DNA of 64,000 bases from Facklamia hominis CCUG 36813 (GCF_000301035.1 NZ_JH932292.1:520782-584781), one strand, 5' to 3'. Positions 10,454 through 20,532 are shown, counted from the stretch's first letter. Notes: a model not told the origin generated them from the sequence alone. Made by a program: numbers and translations.

Positions 10454-12493
10454 TTAGTCGACAATTAATCTCGGATCAAAATTAGAAAGAATCAATTGAG
10501 TCAGCTCACGCATTAATTGATAACGGTTATGTCTTACTTTCGGATCCTCATCATTGATCATATGATCTTCAAAATAATGGGCAATGATTGGACTTAAATC
10601 TTGGTAAGCTTGCAATCGATCATTTAAGCCGGAAATATGTTTTAAATCCATCACCTTTTGAATAAATTGAGCTTCCAAATCACTCTGAGCCAAATTCGAT
10701 TCTAACTGATCTTCTTCACCCACCTTAGTCCCTAAATTAACTACTCGACTAAGATTTTCAACCATCTGATGGAATTGATCAGGATGCTGTTCTTTAAAGG
10801 CTTGAACTAATTTAGCCACACCCACAATCCTTAATGGAACCAAATGCTTCTTGTTCAAACTAGCTTGAATCACATCATAATCTATCGTTTGATTTTCTAA
10901 TAAAACCTGAACTCTTGCTTTTAGAAAATTAAGAATTTCTTGACGTAATTCAATCGTACTTTGCTGCAAGTAAGATAATAAGATATCCGAAAAATCAACC
11001 GGCCAGTCTTGGTCCAAGCAAATCTCAATAATCCCCATAGCTTGTCTTCTCAAGGCGTATGGGTCGTTAGAACCAGTTGGAATAAGACCGACACTAAAGA
11101 AGCTTGCTAAAGTGTCTAATTTATCGGCTAATGCTAATAAAGCGCCAACTTGACTTTGAGGCAACTCACCATTAGCAGATGTTGGTAAATATTGTTCAGA
11201 AATAGCTTGAGCAACGGATGAAGACTCCCCATATTTTTGAGCATAAAAGCCTCCCATCACTCCTTGTAATTCACTAAATTCATCAACCATTAAAGTCATT
11301 AAATCAAATTTATAGATTTGAGCGGCTCTCAAAGCATCCTTTTGAACCTGTTCAGACACTTTAAGTCGACTAGCCAACAACTGCAGTAATTGATACACAC
11401 GAACTTGCTTGTCGGCATAACTACCTAATTTGTAATGTTCATTTAAGCGGGTTAAACCTTCTAAGTAATGATCCAAATCATGTTTTAAGTCTTCCTGATA
11501 GAAGAACATGGCGTCCGATAATCGAGCCCGTAATACTTTTTCATTGCCCTTAATCACTTGGTCGAGATGTTGATCATTCCCATTACGAACCGAAATAAAA
11601 TAAGGTAAAAGCTTTTCTGTATTCTCATCAAGACAATAGAAATAACGTTGATGATCTCTCATGGCTGTTACTAAAACCGCTTGAGGAAGTTCAAGGTATT
11701 CCGACTCAAAGGTTCCACTAAACGCTGTTGGCCACTCAACAATAGCAGTTACTTCTTCTAAAAGATCCTGATTTTCTGGAACAAGCCAATGTTTCTCTTG
11801 AGCGATCTCATTTATTTGTTGGCGAATAATCGACATACGTTCCTCAAATGAAACAATCACAAACTGGTCTTTCAATACAGACTCATATTGTTTTGGATGC
11901 TTGATTATAACTTGATCCTGTGTCTTTAAAAAACGATGACCGCGTGTCCATTGATTAGCGGTCACCCCCGCGAATTCGAATGGAATTACCTCTTCGTCTA
12001 AAAGCGAGACCATCCAATGAACTGGACGAATATATTCAATATTTAAGTCTGACCATCGCATAGTCACTGGAAAATGGAGCTGGGCAACCAAGTCACCCAT
12101 TTTCTTTAAAACTTCAGCAGCACTCACTTGCGCAGCCGTCTTCTTTAGAAAGAGATACTCTGTTCCCTTTACTTCTTTAACAAAAAGATCCGCTTCCAAA
12201 CCCTGCTGCCCTCTCAAAAAACCTTGGCCAGCCTTAGTCAACTGACCAGTTTCATCACGACCAGCCTTAAGTGAAGGTCCACGCACTTCCTCGATTTGTG
12301 CATTTTGAAGATCTGACAGACCATTAACCCTAATAGCCAACCTACGAGGTGTCGCAAAGGATTCAATCGACTCATAGTCTAAACGTTCATGTTGCAAGAA
12401 ATCAGCAAAGCGATCCGCTAATTGGTCTCTTAAGGCTATTAAAAAACGTGCAGGAATTTCTTCTAATCCCAATTCAAATAAATACTGTGCCAT
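10454..12493 (-). CDS. glyS: Glycyl-tRNA synthetase beta subunit
   Basis: A 679-residue beta chain of the bacterial alpha2beta2 glycyl-tRNA synthetase. It binds tRNA-Gly and is needed with GlyQ for charging. The family N-terminus YLFELGLEEIPARF is clear; the middle has an HD-like fold and the C-terminus the DALR-type anticodon-binding region. The start ATG overlaps the glyQ stop (TAATG), so the subunits are translationally coupled and made in equal amounts. Confidence 0.97.
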   Translation of the reverse strand: MAQYLFELGLEEIPARFLIALRDQLADRFADFLQHERLDYESIESFATPRRLAIRVNGLSDLQNAQIEEVRGPSLKAGRDETGQLTKAGQGFLRGQQGLEADLFVKEVKGTEYLFLKKTAAQVSAAEVLKKMGDLVAQLHFPVTMRWSDLNIEYIRPVHWMVSLLDEEVIPFEFAGVTANQWTRGHRFLKTQDQVIIKHPKQYESVLKDQFVIVSFEERMSIIRQQINEIAQEKHWLVPENQDLLEEVTAIVEWPTAFSGTFESEYLELPQAVLVTAMRDHQRYFYCLDENTEKLLPYFISVRNGNDQHLDQVIKGNEKVLRARLSDAMFFYQEDLKHDLDHYLEGLTRLNEHYKLGSYADKQVRVYQLLQLLASRLKVSEQVQKDALRAAQIYKFDLMTLMVDEFSELQGVMGGFYAQKYGESSSVAQAISEQYLPTSANGELPQSQVGALLALADKLDTLASFFSVGLIPTGSNDPYALRRQAMGIIEICLDQDWPVDFSDILLSYLQQSTIELRQEILNFLKARVQVLLENQTIDYDVIQASLNKKHLVPLRIVGVAKLVQAFKEQHPDQFHQMVENLSRVVNLGTKVGEEDQLESNLAQSDLEAQFIQKVMDLKHISGLNDRLQAYQDLSPIIAHYFEDHMINDEDPKVRHNRYQLMRELTQLILSNFDPRLIVD

Positions 12494-13401
12494 TAGTTTG
12501 CCTCCTTTACCAATGATTCCTTACTACCCTTTAATAATGGAAATCCTAATTCTTTCCGTTTTTCAACGAATAGCTTAGCCACGCCACGGGCCAATTTACG
12601 AACTCGTCCCAAGTAAGCAGCTCGGTCTGATGGTGAAATCAATCCGCGGGCATCCAATAAATTGAAGGTATGAGATGACTTCAAAATATAGTCATAGGCT
12701 GGATGAACGAGTCCTTGATCAAGTAAGCGCTGAGCCTCTGCTTCGTAGTCATCAAATTGCCTGAACAACAAATCCCCATCGGATAATTCAAATGAAAACA
12801 TAGAATGTTCATATTCAGGTTGTTTAAATATTTCACCATAACGAACACCTTTAGTCCATTCCAATTCATAAACATTATTTACATCAAATAAATACATTGC
12901 TAATCGTTCTAAGCCATAAGTAATTTCAGAGGTTACTGGGTCTGTTTTTAAGCCTCCTACTTGTTGAAAATATGTAAATTGTGAGACTTCCATTCCATCG
13001 ATCCAAACTTCCCATCCTAGACCAGCACAACCCATGGAAGGATTTTCCCAGTTGTCCTCTACAAAACGAATATCATGCTCTAAAGGATTAATCCCTAGAG
13101 CTACCAAAGAATCCAAATAGTATTCTTGGATATCAATTGGAGAAGGTTTCATCACTACTTGAAACTGATGATGTTGATAAAGACGATTAGGGTTCTCACC
13201 ATATCGTCCATCTGCAGGCCGTCTAGACGGCTCCACATAAGCAGCATTCCAAGGTTCAGGACCATTCGATCTTAAGAAGGTATAAGGACTCATCGTCCCG
13301 GCTCCCTTCTCTACATCATACGATTGAAGAATCAAACATCCCTTACTCGACCAAAACTTCTGCAAAGTTAATATCATATCCTGTAAACACTCAACTGACA
13401 T
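12493..13401 (-). CDS. glyQ: Glycyl-tRNA synthetase alpha subunit
   Basis: A 302-residue class II catalytic subunit. Diagnostic segments are [32 protein letters not shown] and [17 protein letters not shown]. Start 13401 ([11 protein letters not shown]) was chosen over an upstream in-frame ATG because it gives the family's N-terminus and has AGGAAG upstream; the longer frame would begin inside the leader terminator. A promoter and an intrinsic terminator lie between 13612 and the start, implying control by transcription attenuation. It forms an operon with glyS. Confidence 0.96.
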   Translation of the reverse strand: MSVECLQDMILTLQKFWSSKGCLILQSYDVEKGAGTMSPYTFLRSNGPEPWNAAYVEPSRRPADGRYGENPNRLYQHHQFQVVMKPSPIDIQEYYLDSLVALGINPLEHDIRFVEDNWENPSMGCAGLGWEVWIDGMEVSQFTYFQQVGGLKTDPVTSEITYGLERLAMYLFDVNNVYELEWTKGVRYGEIFKQPEYEHSMFSFELSDGDLLFRQFDDYEAEAQRLLDQGLVHPAYDYILKSSHTFNLLDARGLISPSDRAAYLGRVRKLARGVAKLFVEKRKELGFPLLKGSKESLVKEAN

Positions 13402-13424
13402 TCTATCGCTTCCTTCCATAATGT

Positions 13425-13486
13425 AAAAAAGGTCCCTATGACCATCTTGGGCCATAGGGACAAATCATAAGCGTGTCCCAGCCTAA
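13425..13486 (-). promoter_or_regulatory. glyQ leader attenuator, T-box-like
   Basis: On the minus strand a terminator stem GTCCCTATG/CATAGGGAC (13432-13461) with a U-run precedes glyQ. Just upstream is TTAGGCTGGGACACGC (about 13471-13486), which resembles the T-box core AGGGTGGNACCGCG. A competing stem TAGG...CCTA plus ACA/TGT with a bulged TGGG could form with the terminator's 5' arm. A hairpin TCCAT/ATGGA lies where T-box stem III would be. A standard stem I with a GGC specifier is not recognisable, so this is a candidate only. Confidence 0.5.
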
Positions 13487-13583
13487 TCCGTCCATCGATA
13501 TCTCACAATCAATGGAAGCAAGACACTGGCTAACATTTATTTAAGGATCCCTGTTCATCGACCAATCCTGTCAACTAGTTGAA

Positions 13584-13612
13584 ATTTTACTCAATTTTTC
13601 GAAAAAAGTCAA
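13584..13612 (-). promoter_or_regulatory. glyQS promoter
   Basis: -35 TTGACT (13607-13612), 17-bp spacer, -10 TAAAAT (13584-13589) on the minus strand. Transcription would begin near 13577 and give a leader of about 175 nt. A 7-bp inverted repeat (TTAAAGC, 5-nt loop, GCTTTAA; 13622-13640) just upstream may be a weak recO terminator. Confidence 0.75.
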
Positions 13613-13662
13613 TCCACCGTATTAAAGCAAGCCGCTTTAAATAGCTAATTATGACTCATTAA

Positions 13663-14442
13663 TCACTTATTTCGCTTAGGTATTTCTTTCATCATCGTCT
13701 GCATTTGATCCATCTCCTGGATATAAGACTGAGTTTTTAGATGGATTCCAACTAACTCATTGTATATCTCAAATAAAAGCCGCCGGAGATCTCGAGCAAG
13801 TTCCGGCTCAATCTCTAGTTTCCTAAAGCGAGATAGTGACATTCCTGACAAAGATTGGATTAAAGGAATACTCTCAGCTTTCAAGCGAAGACGATATGAA
13901 TCCATTGACCAGTGTGTTTGACACAAAAGTCCTTGATAGCGCATAGAAAAGTCAAAAGGTCCTACTTGATTCCCACAGACTCGACAATGCTGCCAATCAA
14001 GTTGAACGCCAAAACGTTTAAGCAGCCTTAAATCACAAACTAAATGAACGGCATCAGCTGGATAACCCTCATTTAAAAATGTCAAACTTTTATAAAAAAA
14101 CTGATATAAGGAGACATCCTTAACATTATCATCAGTTGAGGCATCAATAAGTTGACTAATATAACTAGCATGCGCCAATAAAAAAGGATCCTTTTGAATA
14201 GCCGGATAAAAGTCTAGGCAGTTGGCCTCTCTTATAAAAGAAAGTCCTTGCTGATTCACACGGCCCACAAAAGATTGCCTAGTAAGCGGAATCAAATTAG
14301 CCTTAAGGGGATGACTCGGCTTCTGCAGCCCCTTAACAAAAAACATTTTCGTGCCATATTCTTGGGTGAAAAGCTTAACCAAGGCATCGTTTTCCCGATG
14401 AGGTCGTTGAAAAAGAACGATGCCTTCAAATTTTGAATCCAA
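13663..14442 (-). CDS. recO: DNA repair protein RecO
   Basis: A 259-residue RecFOR-pathway protein that loads RecA onto gapped DNA. The N-terminal OB fold (about 1-80) begins FEGIVLFQRPHRENDALVKL. The zinc-binding part reads CRVCGNQVG...LLCQTHW. The start is a TTG at 14442, 8 nt after the era stop, with a weak upstream AAGAG; translation probably depends on coupling to era. It ends the phoH-pgpH-ybeY-dgkA-era-recO run. Confidence 0.93.
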   Translation of the reverse strand: MDSKFEGIVLFQRPHRENDALVKLFTQEYGTKMFFVKGLQKPSHPLKANLIPLTRQSFVGRVNQQGLSFIREANCLDFYPAIQKDPFLLAHASYISQLIDASTDDNVKDVSLYQFFYKSLTFLNEGYPADAVHLVCDLRLLKRFGVQLDWQHCRVCGNQVGPFDFSMRYQGLLCQTHWSMDSYRLRLKAESIPLIQSLSGMSLSRFRKLEIEPELARDLRRLLFEIYNELVGIHLKTQSYIQEMDQMQTMMKEIPKRNK

Positions 14443-14450
14443 ACTAGCTC

Positions 14451-15371
14451 TTAATAATTTTCCAGACGATAGCCTAAATCATTAAGATTGGCCTGTCGAT
14501 CGCGCCAGTCTTTTTGAACCTTCACCCACAAGTCCAAATAGACCTTATCCGCTAATAAGTTTTCAATATCTCGTCGCGCCAAGCTTCCAATTTTTTTAAT
14601 CATTTTTCCTTGGTGACCAATAATAATTCCCTTTTGACTTTTTCGTTCCACAATGATACTTGCCTGAACTTCAACTTTATCATCTGGGTTACGTTGCATC
14701 GAATGAACCTGCACAGCAACAGAATGCGGAATCTCCTCACGAGTCAACAAAAGGATTTTCTCACGGATTAATTCACTAACCACAAAATATTCAGGGTGAT
14801 CCATCACTTGATCTGCCGGATAATATTGTGGCCCATTGGGCATCTTTGCGACTAATGTATCTAATAAAGCTTGGATATTAATTCCTTCTTTAGCAGAAAT
14901 AGGAATGACCGCTTCAAAATTAAATAAGGCTTGATAGCTCTCGATCAACGGCAATAAGTCATCTGGGTGAATAAGGTCAATTTTATTGACGACTAGAAAA
15001 ACAGGAACCTTGGCCTCACGCACCTTGTCAATCACAAATTGATCACCAGGTCCCATTTTTTCAGAAGCGTTCACTAAGACACAGATCGCATCGACTCCAT
15101 TCAATGCGCTGTAGGCTGTTTTGACCATGAACTCTCCTAACTCATGCTTAGGCTTATGAATACCTGGTGTATCAATAAAGACGATCTGAGCTTGTTCACG
15201 CGTATACACTCCTTGAATTCGATTCCGGGTCGTCTGAGCTTTATCCGACATAATCGCGATTTTTTGCCCAACAATTTGATTTAGTAGGGTTGATTTCCCG
15301 ACATTTGGTCGACCAACCAAGGCCACAAAACCAGAATGATAGTCAGGATATAATGATTTTATAGATTCCAT
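14451..15371 (-). CDS. era: GTPase Era
   Basis: A 306-residue GTPase that binds the 3' end of 16S rRNA during 30S maturation. G motifs: GRPNVGKST (G1, about 20-28), [10 protein letters not shown] (G3) and NKIDL (G4). The C-terminal KH domain has [14 protein letters not shown]. The ATG follows AAAGGAGTTTT, 20 nt downstream of dgkA. Its place next to ybeY and recO is conserved in Firmicutes. Confidence 0.98.
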   Translation of the reverse strand: MESIKSLYPDYHSGFVALVGRPNVGKSTLLNQIVGQKIAIMSDKAQTTRNRIQGVYTREQAQIVFIDTPGIHKPKHELGEFMVKTAYSALNGVDAICVLVNASEKMGPGDQFVIDKVREAKVPVFLVVNKIDLIHPDDLLPLIESYQALFNFEAVIPISAKEGINIQALLDTLVAKMPNGPQYYPADQVMDHPEYFVVSELIREKILLLTREEIPHSVAVQVHSMQRNPDDKVEVQASIIVERKSQKGIIIGHQGKMIKKIGSLARRDIENLLADKVYLDLWVKVQKDWRDRQANLNDLGYRLENY

Positions 15372-15391
15372 AAAACTCCTTTATCTATTCC

Positions 15392-15778
15392 TTAAAATAA
15401 GTTAATTAATTTCGGTAAAAATAATAAGCCACCAATCAAAACAGCTGCTAGAGCGGTTATTAAGACAGCGCCTGCTGCAACATCCTTAACCCGCTTGGCT
15501 ATGGGATGCCACTGATTGCCAACAGTTAGGTCGGTCAAATACTCAAGGGCGGAGTTTACCATCTCTGCCACGATAACTTGACTTACAGTTAGTACCAATA
15601 TCACCCACTCCAAGCTTGAAAAGGATAATCTTCCAGCTAGAGCGAAAACCAACCCCATAGTCACAGCATGAAAACGTAAATTACGTTCATGGCAAAAGGC
15701 GAAAACGATCCCTTGACAAGCTGTAATTACTGATTCTAAAAAATTGGTGTTTTTAAGATGTTTATCGACAGAGGCCAT
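15392..15778 (-). CDS. dgkA: Diacylglycerol/undecaprenol kinase family protein
   Basis: A 128-residue membrane kinase with three hydrophobic helices. Conserved catalytic segments are AEMVNSALEYLTDL and AKRVKDVAAGAVL. Gram-positive members phosphorylate undecaprenol and recycle the lipid carrier for wall synthesis, so the substrate here is probably undecaprenol; that is inference from the lineage. The start overlaps the ybeY 3' end by 17 nt, indicating coupling. Confidence 0.92.
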   Translation of the reverse strand: MASVDKHLKNTNFLESVITACQGIVFAFCHERNLRFHAVTMGLVFALAGRLSFSSLEWVILVLTVSQVIVAEMVNSALEYLTDLTVGNQWHPIAKRVKDVAAGAVLITALAAVLIGGLLFLPKLINLF

Positions 15779-16244
15779 ATTCTTTTAATACCTCATCTTG
15801 TAGGGCAAACATTTCTTTTTCTTCTTCAGCCGTTTGGTGGTCATACCCATTCAAATGCAGAAAACCATGAACCGCTAAAAAGCCTAATTCACGATCAATA
15901 GAATGACCGTACTCTATCGCTTGTTCTTTAGCTCGTTCAATTGAAATGATGATATCTCCTAAGTGCGGAGCAATCTGTGGACTCTCTTCCAATTCCACAA
16001 AAGAATCCAGTTCTAACCACTCCTCACCTTCATTCAATGCAAAGGATAGCACATCCGTGGCTTGATCTTTATTGCGGAAATCCCGGTTCAATTGCTGTAT
16101 ACGCTCATTATCAACAATTGAAATGTCCACTTCACTGTGGGGATTGACCTCTAATTTTTTACTGGCTAAATTAATTAATTCCTTTAATAAATCGCTTTGA
16201 TCTAGGGTAAGGTAATTTTCATCATCGATAATTTCAATGTTCAT
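15762..16244 (-). CDS. ybeY: Endoribonuclease YbeY (16S rRNA maturation)
   Basis: A 160-residue UPF0054 metalloendoribonuclease involved in 16S rRNA 3' end processing and ribosome quality control. The zinc motif HGFLHLNGYDH supplies His126, His130 and His136. ATG 16244 (MNIEIIDDENY) was chosen because AAAGGAG lies 8 nt upstream; an in-frame ATG 18 nt earlier has no such site. Flanked by pgpH (20 nt) and dgkA (overlap). Confidence 0.95.
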   Translation of the reverse strand: MNIEIIDDENYLTLDQSDLLKELINLASKKLEVNPHSEVDISIVDNERIQQLNRDFRNKDQATDVLSFALNEGEEWLELDSFVELEESPQIAPHLGDIIISIERAKEQAIEYGHSIDRELGFLAVHGFLHLNGYDHQTAEEEKEMFALQDEVLKEYGLCR

Positions 16245-16264
16245 CTCATTAACTCCTTTCATAC

Positions 16265-18493
16265 TTAGTGGGGATACTCAATCCTTGTGTGGTACATAGA
16301 CGCAATCCCCTTGATAATTGATTGACGAACCTTAAGTAATTCATCAGCCGTTAACTGACAATCGGCAAATTGTCCATCCTTCAATTTTGATTGGATTATT
16401 TGATCCAATAAATTTTCAATGGATGTTTGATCATAGTGTTTCAATGTTCTAGACGCTGCTTCCATCGAATCAGCAATCATCGTAATCGCTGCTTCCTTAG
16501 TCTGAGGAATCGGGCCCGGATACCGAAAATCAGCTTCCTCAACTGTAGGATCTGTCTCTTTGGCTTGATAGTAAAAATATTGAGTAGAGGTCGTTCCATG
16601 ATGCTGTTGACAAATATCAATAATTGATTGAGGGAGCCCCTCTTCTTGAAGTAATCTCACTCCCTCAGTGACATGATCGATAATAACCTGAGAAGATTCT
16701 TGAGGTGTCAGCATTTGATGGGGAGACTCAATGCCACCTGACAAATTCTCCACAAAGAAGAGAGGATGGATCGTCTTGCCCACATCATGATAATAGGCTG
16801 CAACCCGTGTCAGTAAAGAATCCCCACCAATCGTTTCAACGGCATTAGCTGCTAAATTTGCCACCATCATTGAATGGTGATAAGTTCCAGGAGCTTTTTC
16901 AATGAGACGCTTTAAAAGCGGGTGATTCAAATTTGCTAACTGATTTAGTGTCATCGGAGAACGACTAGATAGCAATTGATCATAATAGGGTTCCAAAAGT
17001 ACCCATATTAAAAAACCGAATAGATTAGATAAAACTGTCGATGCAAGAATCCAAAGAACTTGTTTTGAATTAACCGGTATCGATAAAGCACTCATAATAG
17101 GGATCGCTAAAAACAATTGCCCCAATAGTGTATAAAGAAAGAAGCGCTGTCTTCTAAACGATCGTTTAATTTCTCCTTGCCAAAGAATATATATGACCGT
17201 TAAAAGGCTGGATAACAGATAAAACAGGCTAACATAAATCACCAGGGTCTGGCTTTCATTATTTGTAAGTACAAAGATGGCAAAAATATGAACAACTAGA
17301 ACAAATAGTAAACTATGCTTCAAATTAGTTTTAGTATAAAGAAGCAAAGGGAAAACAGCCATCGGCACTAAAAGATTCGCATATAAAAAGTGATGGATCT
17401 GTAGCCATTGACTCAATTCAATACTTAGCAATGCTCCGGCAAGGATAATGGCATAAGCTGTCAAGTTCTTACTTTTTTGATCCAAGTCTGATCGATCGAA
17501 ACCTACATAAAACAACCTTACTAATAAAAGTCCATGGATTAGGATGAGTCCCAAGAAAACCCATATTTTCATCGAATTTTTCTGTCGATTTAAATAGCCG
17601 TAAAGTTCTAATTGTCGCAAATTAGTTGGCTTAATCACATGTCCAGCTTGAATAATTACTTGACCTTGTAAAATATAAGAAGTTTGAACATTCGCTTCTG
17701 CTTCATCTTTTAATCGTTTTGTTTCACTTTCAGAATAAATCAAAGTTGGTTTGATCGAATAACTTAAAATATTTAAAGCGAGCTGCTGAAGTTCTAAAGG
17801 TAAAGATCCAGCTGCCATTTGCGTTCTTATATTAAGAAGTTCTTGGCCAAGCTGACTAGCACTTAATTCTTGGCTCATCGTGTCTTTAATCACTTGAAGC
17901 AATTCGTCTTGTAGTAAATCCAAGTCCTGAGCATCCAACAGTAGGAGCAGACGCAAATTATCTTGTCGTAATTGATCAATTAATGCTTGTAAGTCTGCAG
18001 GTGGATCTAGAAAAACTAGCTGGGCTAAGACACTTTGAAGGCTCGGTGATAATTCATCGAAACTTAGAGACTGCGATGCTTCAGGAAGATATTGCTTGAT
18101 CTGTTCAAGATCAATAGATTGATCCGGCCCTTTATCCTTAATAAGCTCAACTAATTGCGACTGGGTATAAGTTCGATTCTTCCACTCGCGAACATAGGAG
18201 AAAAACTGATCCAAACGATCTCGTTCTATTTCAAGTAGATCTTCTTGAAAAACATAAATATCTGCAATCGCTTCTCGAGCTCGTTGCCGATTTAACTGAG
18301 TTTGATAGCTATCTTCCATCGTCGAAGGGGCTAATATTGTCACATCCGATACGTGGTTAACTTTAAAATCATAGGACCTCGGCTGGACATGATGGTACCC
18401 GATAAGTGCAATTAAGCCACTTAAAATAGCAATGATGAATACTGAATAAAAAGGGCCCAGCTTTTCATAAAAAACTTGTAGTCGCCGATTCAT
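16265..18493 (-). CDS. pgpH: c-di-AMP phosphodiesterase PgpH (7TM-HD family)
   Basis: A 742-residue membrane protein: one N-terminal helix, an extracellular 7TMR-HDED domain (about 40-280), seven membrane helices (about 305-500) and a cytoplasmic HD domain with HHSMMVANLAANAV and AAYYHDVGK. PgpH proteins hydrolyse cyclic di-AMP, which controls potassium and osmolyte transport and wall stress. It sits 20 nt after phoH and 20 nt before ybeY, the usual Firmicute order. Confidence 0.95.
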   Translation of the reverse strand: MNRRLQVFYEKLGPFYSVFIIAILSGLIALIGYHHVQPRSYDFKVNHVSDVTILAPSTMEDSYQTQLNRQRAREAIADIYVFQEDLLEIERDRLDQFFSYVREWKNRTYTQSQLVELIKDKGPDQSIDLEQIKQYLPEASQSLSFDELSPSLQSVLAQLVFLDPPADLQALIDQLRQDNLRLLLLLDAQDLDLLQDELLQVIKDTMSQELSASQLGQELLNIRTQMAAGSLPLELQQLALNILSYSIKPTLIYSESETKRLKDEAEANVQTSYILQGQVIIQAGHVIKPTNLRQLELYGYLNRQKNSMKIWVFLGLILIHGLLLVRLFYVGFDRSDLDQKSKNLTAYAIILAGALLSIELSQWLQIHHFLYANLLVPMAVFPLLLYTKTNLKHSLLFVLVVHIFAIFVLTNNESQTLVIYVSLFYLLSSLLTVIYILWQGEIKRSFRRQRFFLYTLLGQLFLAIPIMSALSIPVNSKQVLWILASTVLSNLFGFLIWVLLEPYYDQLLSSRSPMTLNQLANLNHPLLKRLIEKAPGTYHHSMMVANLAANAVETIGGDSLLTRVAAYYHDVGKTIHPLFFVENLSGGIESPHQMLTPQESSQVIIDHVTEGVRLLQEEGLPQSIIDICQQHHGTTSTQYFYYQAKETDPTVEEADFRYPGPIPQTKEAAITMIADSMEAASRTLKHYDQTSIENLLDQIIQSKLKDGQFADCQLTADELLKVRQSIIKGIASMYHTRIEYPH

Positions 18494-18513
18494 GGCAATC
18501 TCTCCTTATTTTT

Positions 18514-19479
18514 TTAAGTAGCCTGACTATACGCCTTAATAATTTCTGCGACAACTGGATGACGTACAACATCCATTTCATCAAAACTAACAAACTGAAT
18601 CCCTTGAATCCCTCTCAAATGTTCTCTAGCATGAATAAGACCTGATTGAACACCCTTAGGAAGATCAATTTGAGTTTGGTCGCCATTAATGATCATTTTA
18701 GATCCAAATCCTAATCGGGTTAAGAACATTTTCATTTGAGCTGTCGTCGTATTTTGTGCTTCATCTAAAATCACAAAAGCATCATCTAGGGTCCGTCCGC
18801 GCATATAGGCTAGAGGTGCAATCTCAATAACCCCTCGTTCCATTAATCGGTTGGTATGCTCAGCACCATAGACAGCATATAGCGCATCATAGATTGGCCG
18901 CAAATATGGATCAACCTTTTCCTTTAAATCTCCTGGTAAAAAGCCTAAATTCTCCCCTGCTTCAACTGCTGGACGCGTTAAAATTAACTTCTTGACCTTC
19001 CCTTCACGCATCGCTTGAACAGCCATTACAACGGCTAAAAATGTTTTTCCGGTTCCAGCTGGACCAATACCAAACACCATATCTTTCTTTTCAATGGCCT
19101 GAATATACTGTAACTGACCATAGGTCTTACAACGAATAGCAGATCCTTCAGCTGTTCGGCCAATTACCCGATCATATAGATCGATAAAATGATCGATCTG
19201 ATTATTCTTAGCCATCTTAATCGCCGTTACCAGATCCATTTGTCGAAGAGGAATGCCTCGCTCTAACAAGGCTAAAAGGTTCAAGATGATCGATCGCACT
19301 TGTTGTGTTGAGAGCTCATCATCCGACTCAATAGAGATGACCTCCCCCCGATTAGCAATCATTACATCAAAAGCCTCTTCTAATTGACGCAAATTCTTAT
19401 CATGATTACCTAAGATTTGTAATAACCACTCTGTGTTTGATACATTTACTTGACTTGTATAGGCTCCACGTTGATTCAA
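18514..19479 (-). CDS. phoH: PhoH family ATPase (YbeZ type)
   Basis: A 321-residue P-loop ATPase. Walker A GPAGTGKT and Walker B DDAFVILDEAQN are clear; the N-terminal part has a KH-like region. It is linked to ribosome maturation through its constant neighbour ybeY. A TTG at 19479 is chosen as start: AAAGGAG lies 8 nt upstream and the length matches the family. A longer frame from a TTG at 19536 would begin at the predicted transcription start (-10 TATAAT at 19545-19550). First gene of the phoH-to-recO operon. Confidence 0.93.
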   Translation of the reverse strand: MNQRGAYTSQVNVSNTEWLLQILGNHDKNLRQLEEAFDVMIANRGEVISIESDDELSTQQVRSIILNLLALLERGIPLRQMDLVTAIKMAKNNQIDHFIDLYDRVIGRTAEGSAIRCKTYGQLQYIQAIEKKDMVFGIGPAGTGKTFLAVVMAVQAMREGKVKKLILTRPAVEAGENLGFLPGDLKEKVDPYLRPIYDALYAVYGAEHTNRLMERGVIEIAPLAYMRGRTLDDAFVILDEAQNTTTAQMKMFLTRLGFGSKMIINGDQTQIDLPKGVQSGLIHAREHLRGIQGIQFVSFDEMDVVRHPVVAEIIKAYSQAT

Positions 19480-19584
19480 TCCTCGTTCTCCTTTATTATC
19501 CTGATTTACTTTTAGATTACCATAAAAAGTAGCCAATGAGTATCATTATAGCTTGTTGAATGGTATTTTGCTGGCTTTGTTCGA

Positions 19585-19616
19585 TAAAAAAAGAAGGGGG
19601 CAAGCCCCCTCTCTTT
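19585..19616 (-). terminator. rpsU terminator
   Basis: GGGGG/CCCCC stem with extended A/T flanks (19591-19613), followed on the minus strand by TTCTTTTTTT. Confidence 0.8.
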
Positions 19617-19665
19617 TCATGAAAATAAAAATTTTCAATATTTCATTTTTGCTTATGCGCTACGT

Positions 19666-19839
19666 CTAATACTTACGTTTACGAGCGGCTTCTGATTTCT
19701 TCTTACGACGAACACTTGGTTTTTCGTAAAATTCACGTTTACGCGCTTCTCTCAAAGTACCTGTTTTAGAAACGTTACGCTTAAAGCGGCGAAGAGCGTC
19801 ATCCAAAGATTCGTTATCACGAACAATTGTTTTTGACAT
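19666..19839 (-). CDS. rpsU: 30S ribosomal protein S21
   Basis: A 57-residue basic protein, [19 protein letters not shown] at the N-terminus and a Lys/Arg-rich C-terminus ending ARKRKY. This matches bS21 in length and sequence. S21 sits on the 30S platform and assists initiation. The ATG is preceded by GGAGGGAGGGG. It has its own promoter and terminator, so it is monocistronic. Confidence 0.98.
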   Translation of the reverse strand: MSKTIVRDNESLDDALRRFKRNVSKTGTLREARKREFYEKPSVRRKKKSEAARKRKY

Positions 19840-19909
19840 ATGGTTCCCCTCCCTCCGAGCTTATAGTAACCTTTCTTAGAATTAATCTTCTAAACAAAGT
19901 CCTTTTAGA

Positions 19910-19937
19910 ATTATACCACGATTCCATTCAGATGCAA
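19910..19937 (-). promoter_or_regulatory. rpsU promoter
   Basis: Minus-strand -35 TTGCAT (19932-19937), 16-bp spacer and perfect -10 TATAAT (19910-19915) with a long purine-rich leader before the rpsU ATG. Confidence 0.75.
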
Positions 19938-19970
19938 AGTCTAGAAATTATTTTTTGGCAATAAATCGAT

Positions 19971-20465
19971 TTATTGAAGCTCACTTTCAGGGAGAAGTTG
20001 GCAATCTTCACATAAACCAAAGACTTCAAAACGATGTGATAACACCTTGACACTGGATAGATCCGTATGGACCTCTTCTAAGGGACAAGCATCCAGTACT
20101 AAAGCTTTTCCGCAATTCACACAGATAAAATGATGATGGTGATGATGACAATCGTGACCTAATTGGCAAGATAAACGAAAAAGTTGTTCATTTTGGTACT
20201 CAGTCGATTCCAGAAGTCCAATTTCTACAAAATCATACAAGTTACGATAGGTAGTATTATAGGACATCGTTGGATAAATTTCTTCCAAAGCCTTATGAAT
20301 CGTGAGCGCCGTCAAATATCGTTGGTTATCTGCAAATAAACTAAGAATCTCTGTCCGCTTTTTGGTAATCTTAAATCCTGCCTCCCTTAACTGTTGATGC
20401 CCCAACTCAATCAGTCGATTCACTTCCGTTGAATAGGGAGTTTTTTTCAAGTGAACTGGCTTCAT
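19971..20465 (-). CDS. Fur-family metal-responsive transcriptional regulator
   Basis: A 164-residue Fur-superfamily repressor: winged helix (about 15-90) and a metal-binding dimerisation domain containing HDCHHHHHHFICVNCGKAL and, near the end, GLCEDC. The two CxxC pairs would hold structural zinc. Whether it is Fur, Zur or PerR cannot be settled from sequence. An iron-type ABC importer lies 1 kb away, but a convincing Fur box upstream of it was not found. ATG 20465 is used because GGAAGTGAG precedes it. Divergent from the PPDK regulator gene. Confidence 0.9.
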   Translation of the reverse strand: MKPVHLKKTPYSTEVNRLIELGHQQLREAGFKITKKRTEILSLFADNQRYLTALTIHKALEEIYPTMSYNTTYRNLYDFVEIGLLESTEYQNEQLFRLSCQLGHDCHHHHHHFICVNCGKALVLDACPLEEVHTDLSSVKVLSHRFEVFGLCEDCQLLPESELQ

Positions 20466-20532
20466 AATTCTCACTTCCTTATAATATGATAAACTATGCA
20501 TAAACAATCATCTAAAACATAGGAGTGTACTC

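Noticed and set aside
20466..20532. Clear promoters for the divergent Fur and PPDK-regulator genes
   Set aside because: TTGTTT and TTATAA-like boxes exist on the minus strand, but spacing and match are too poor to call.
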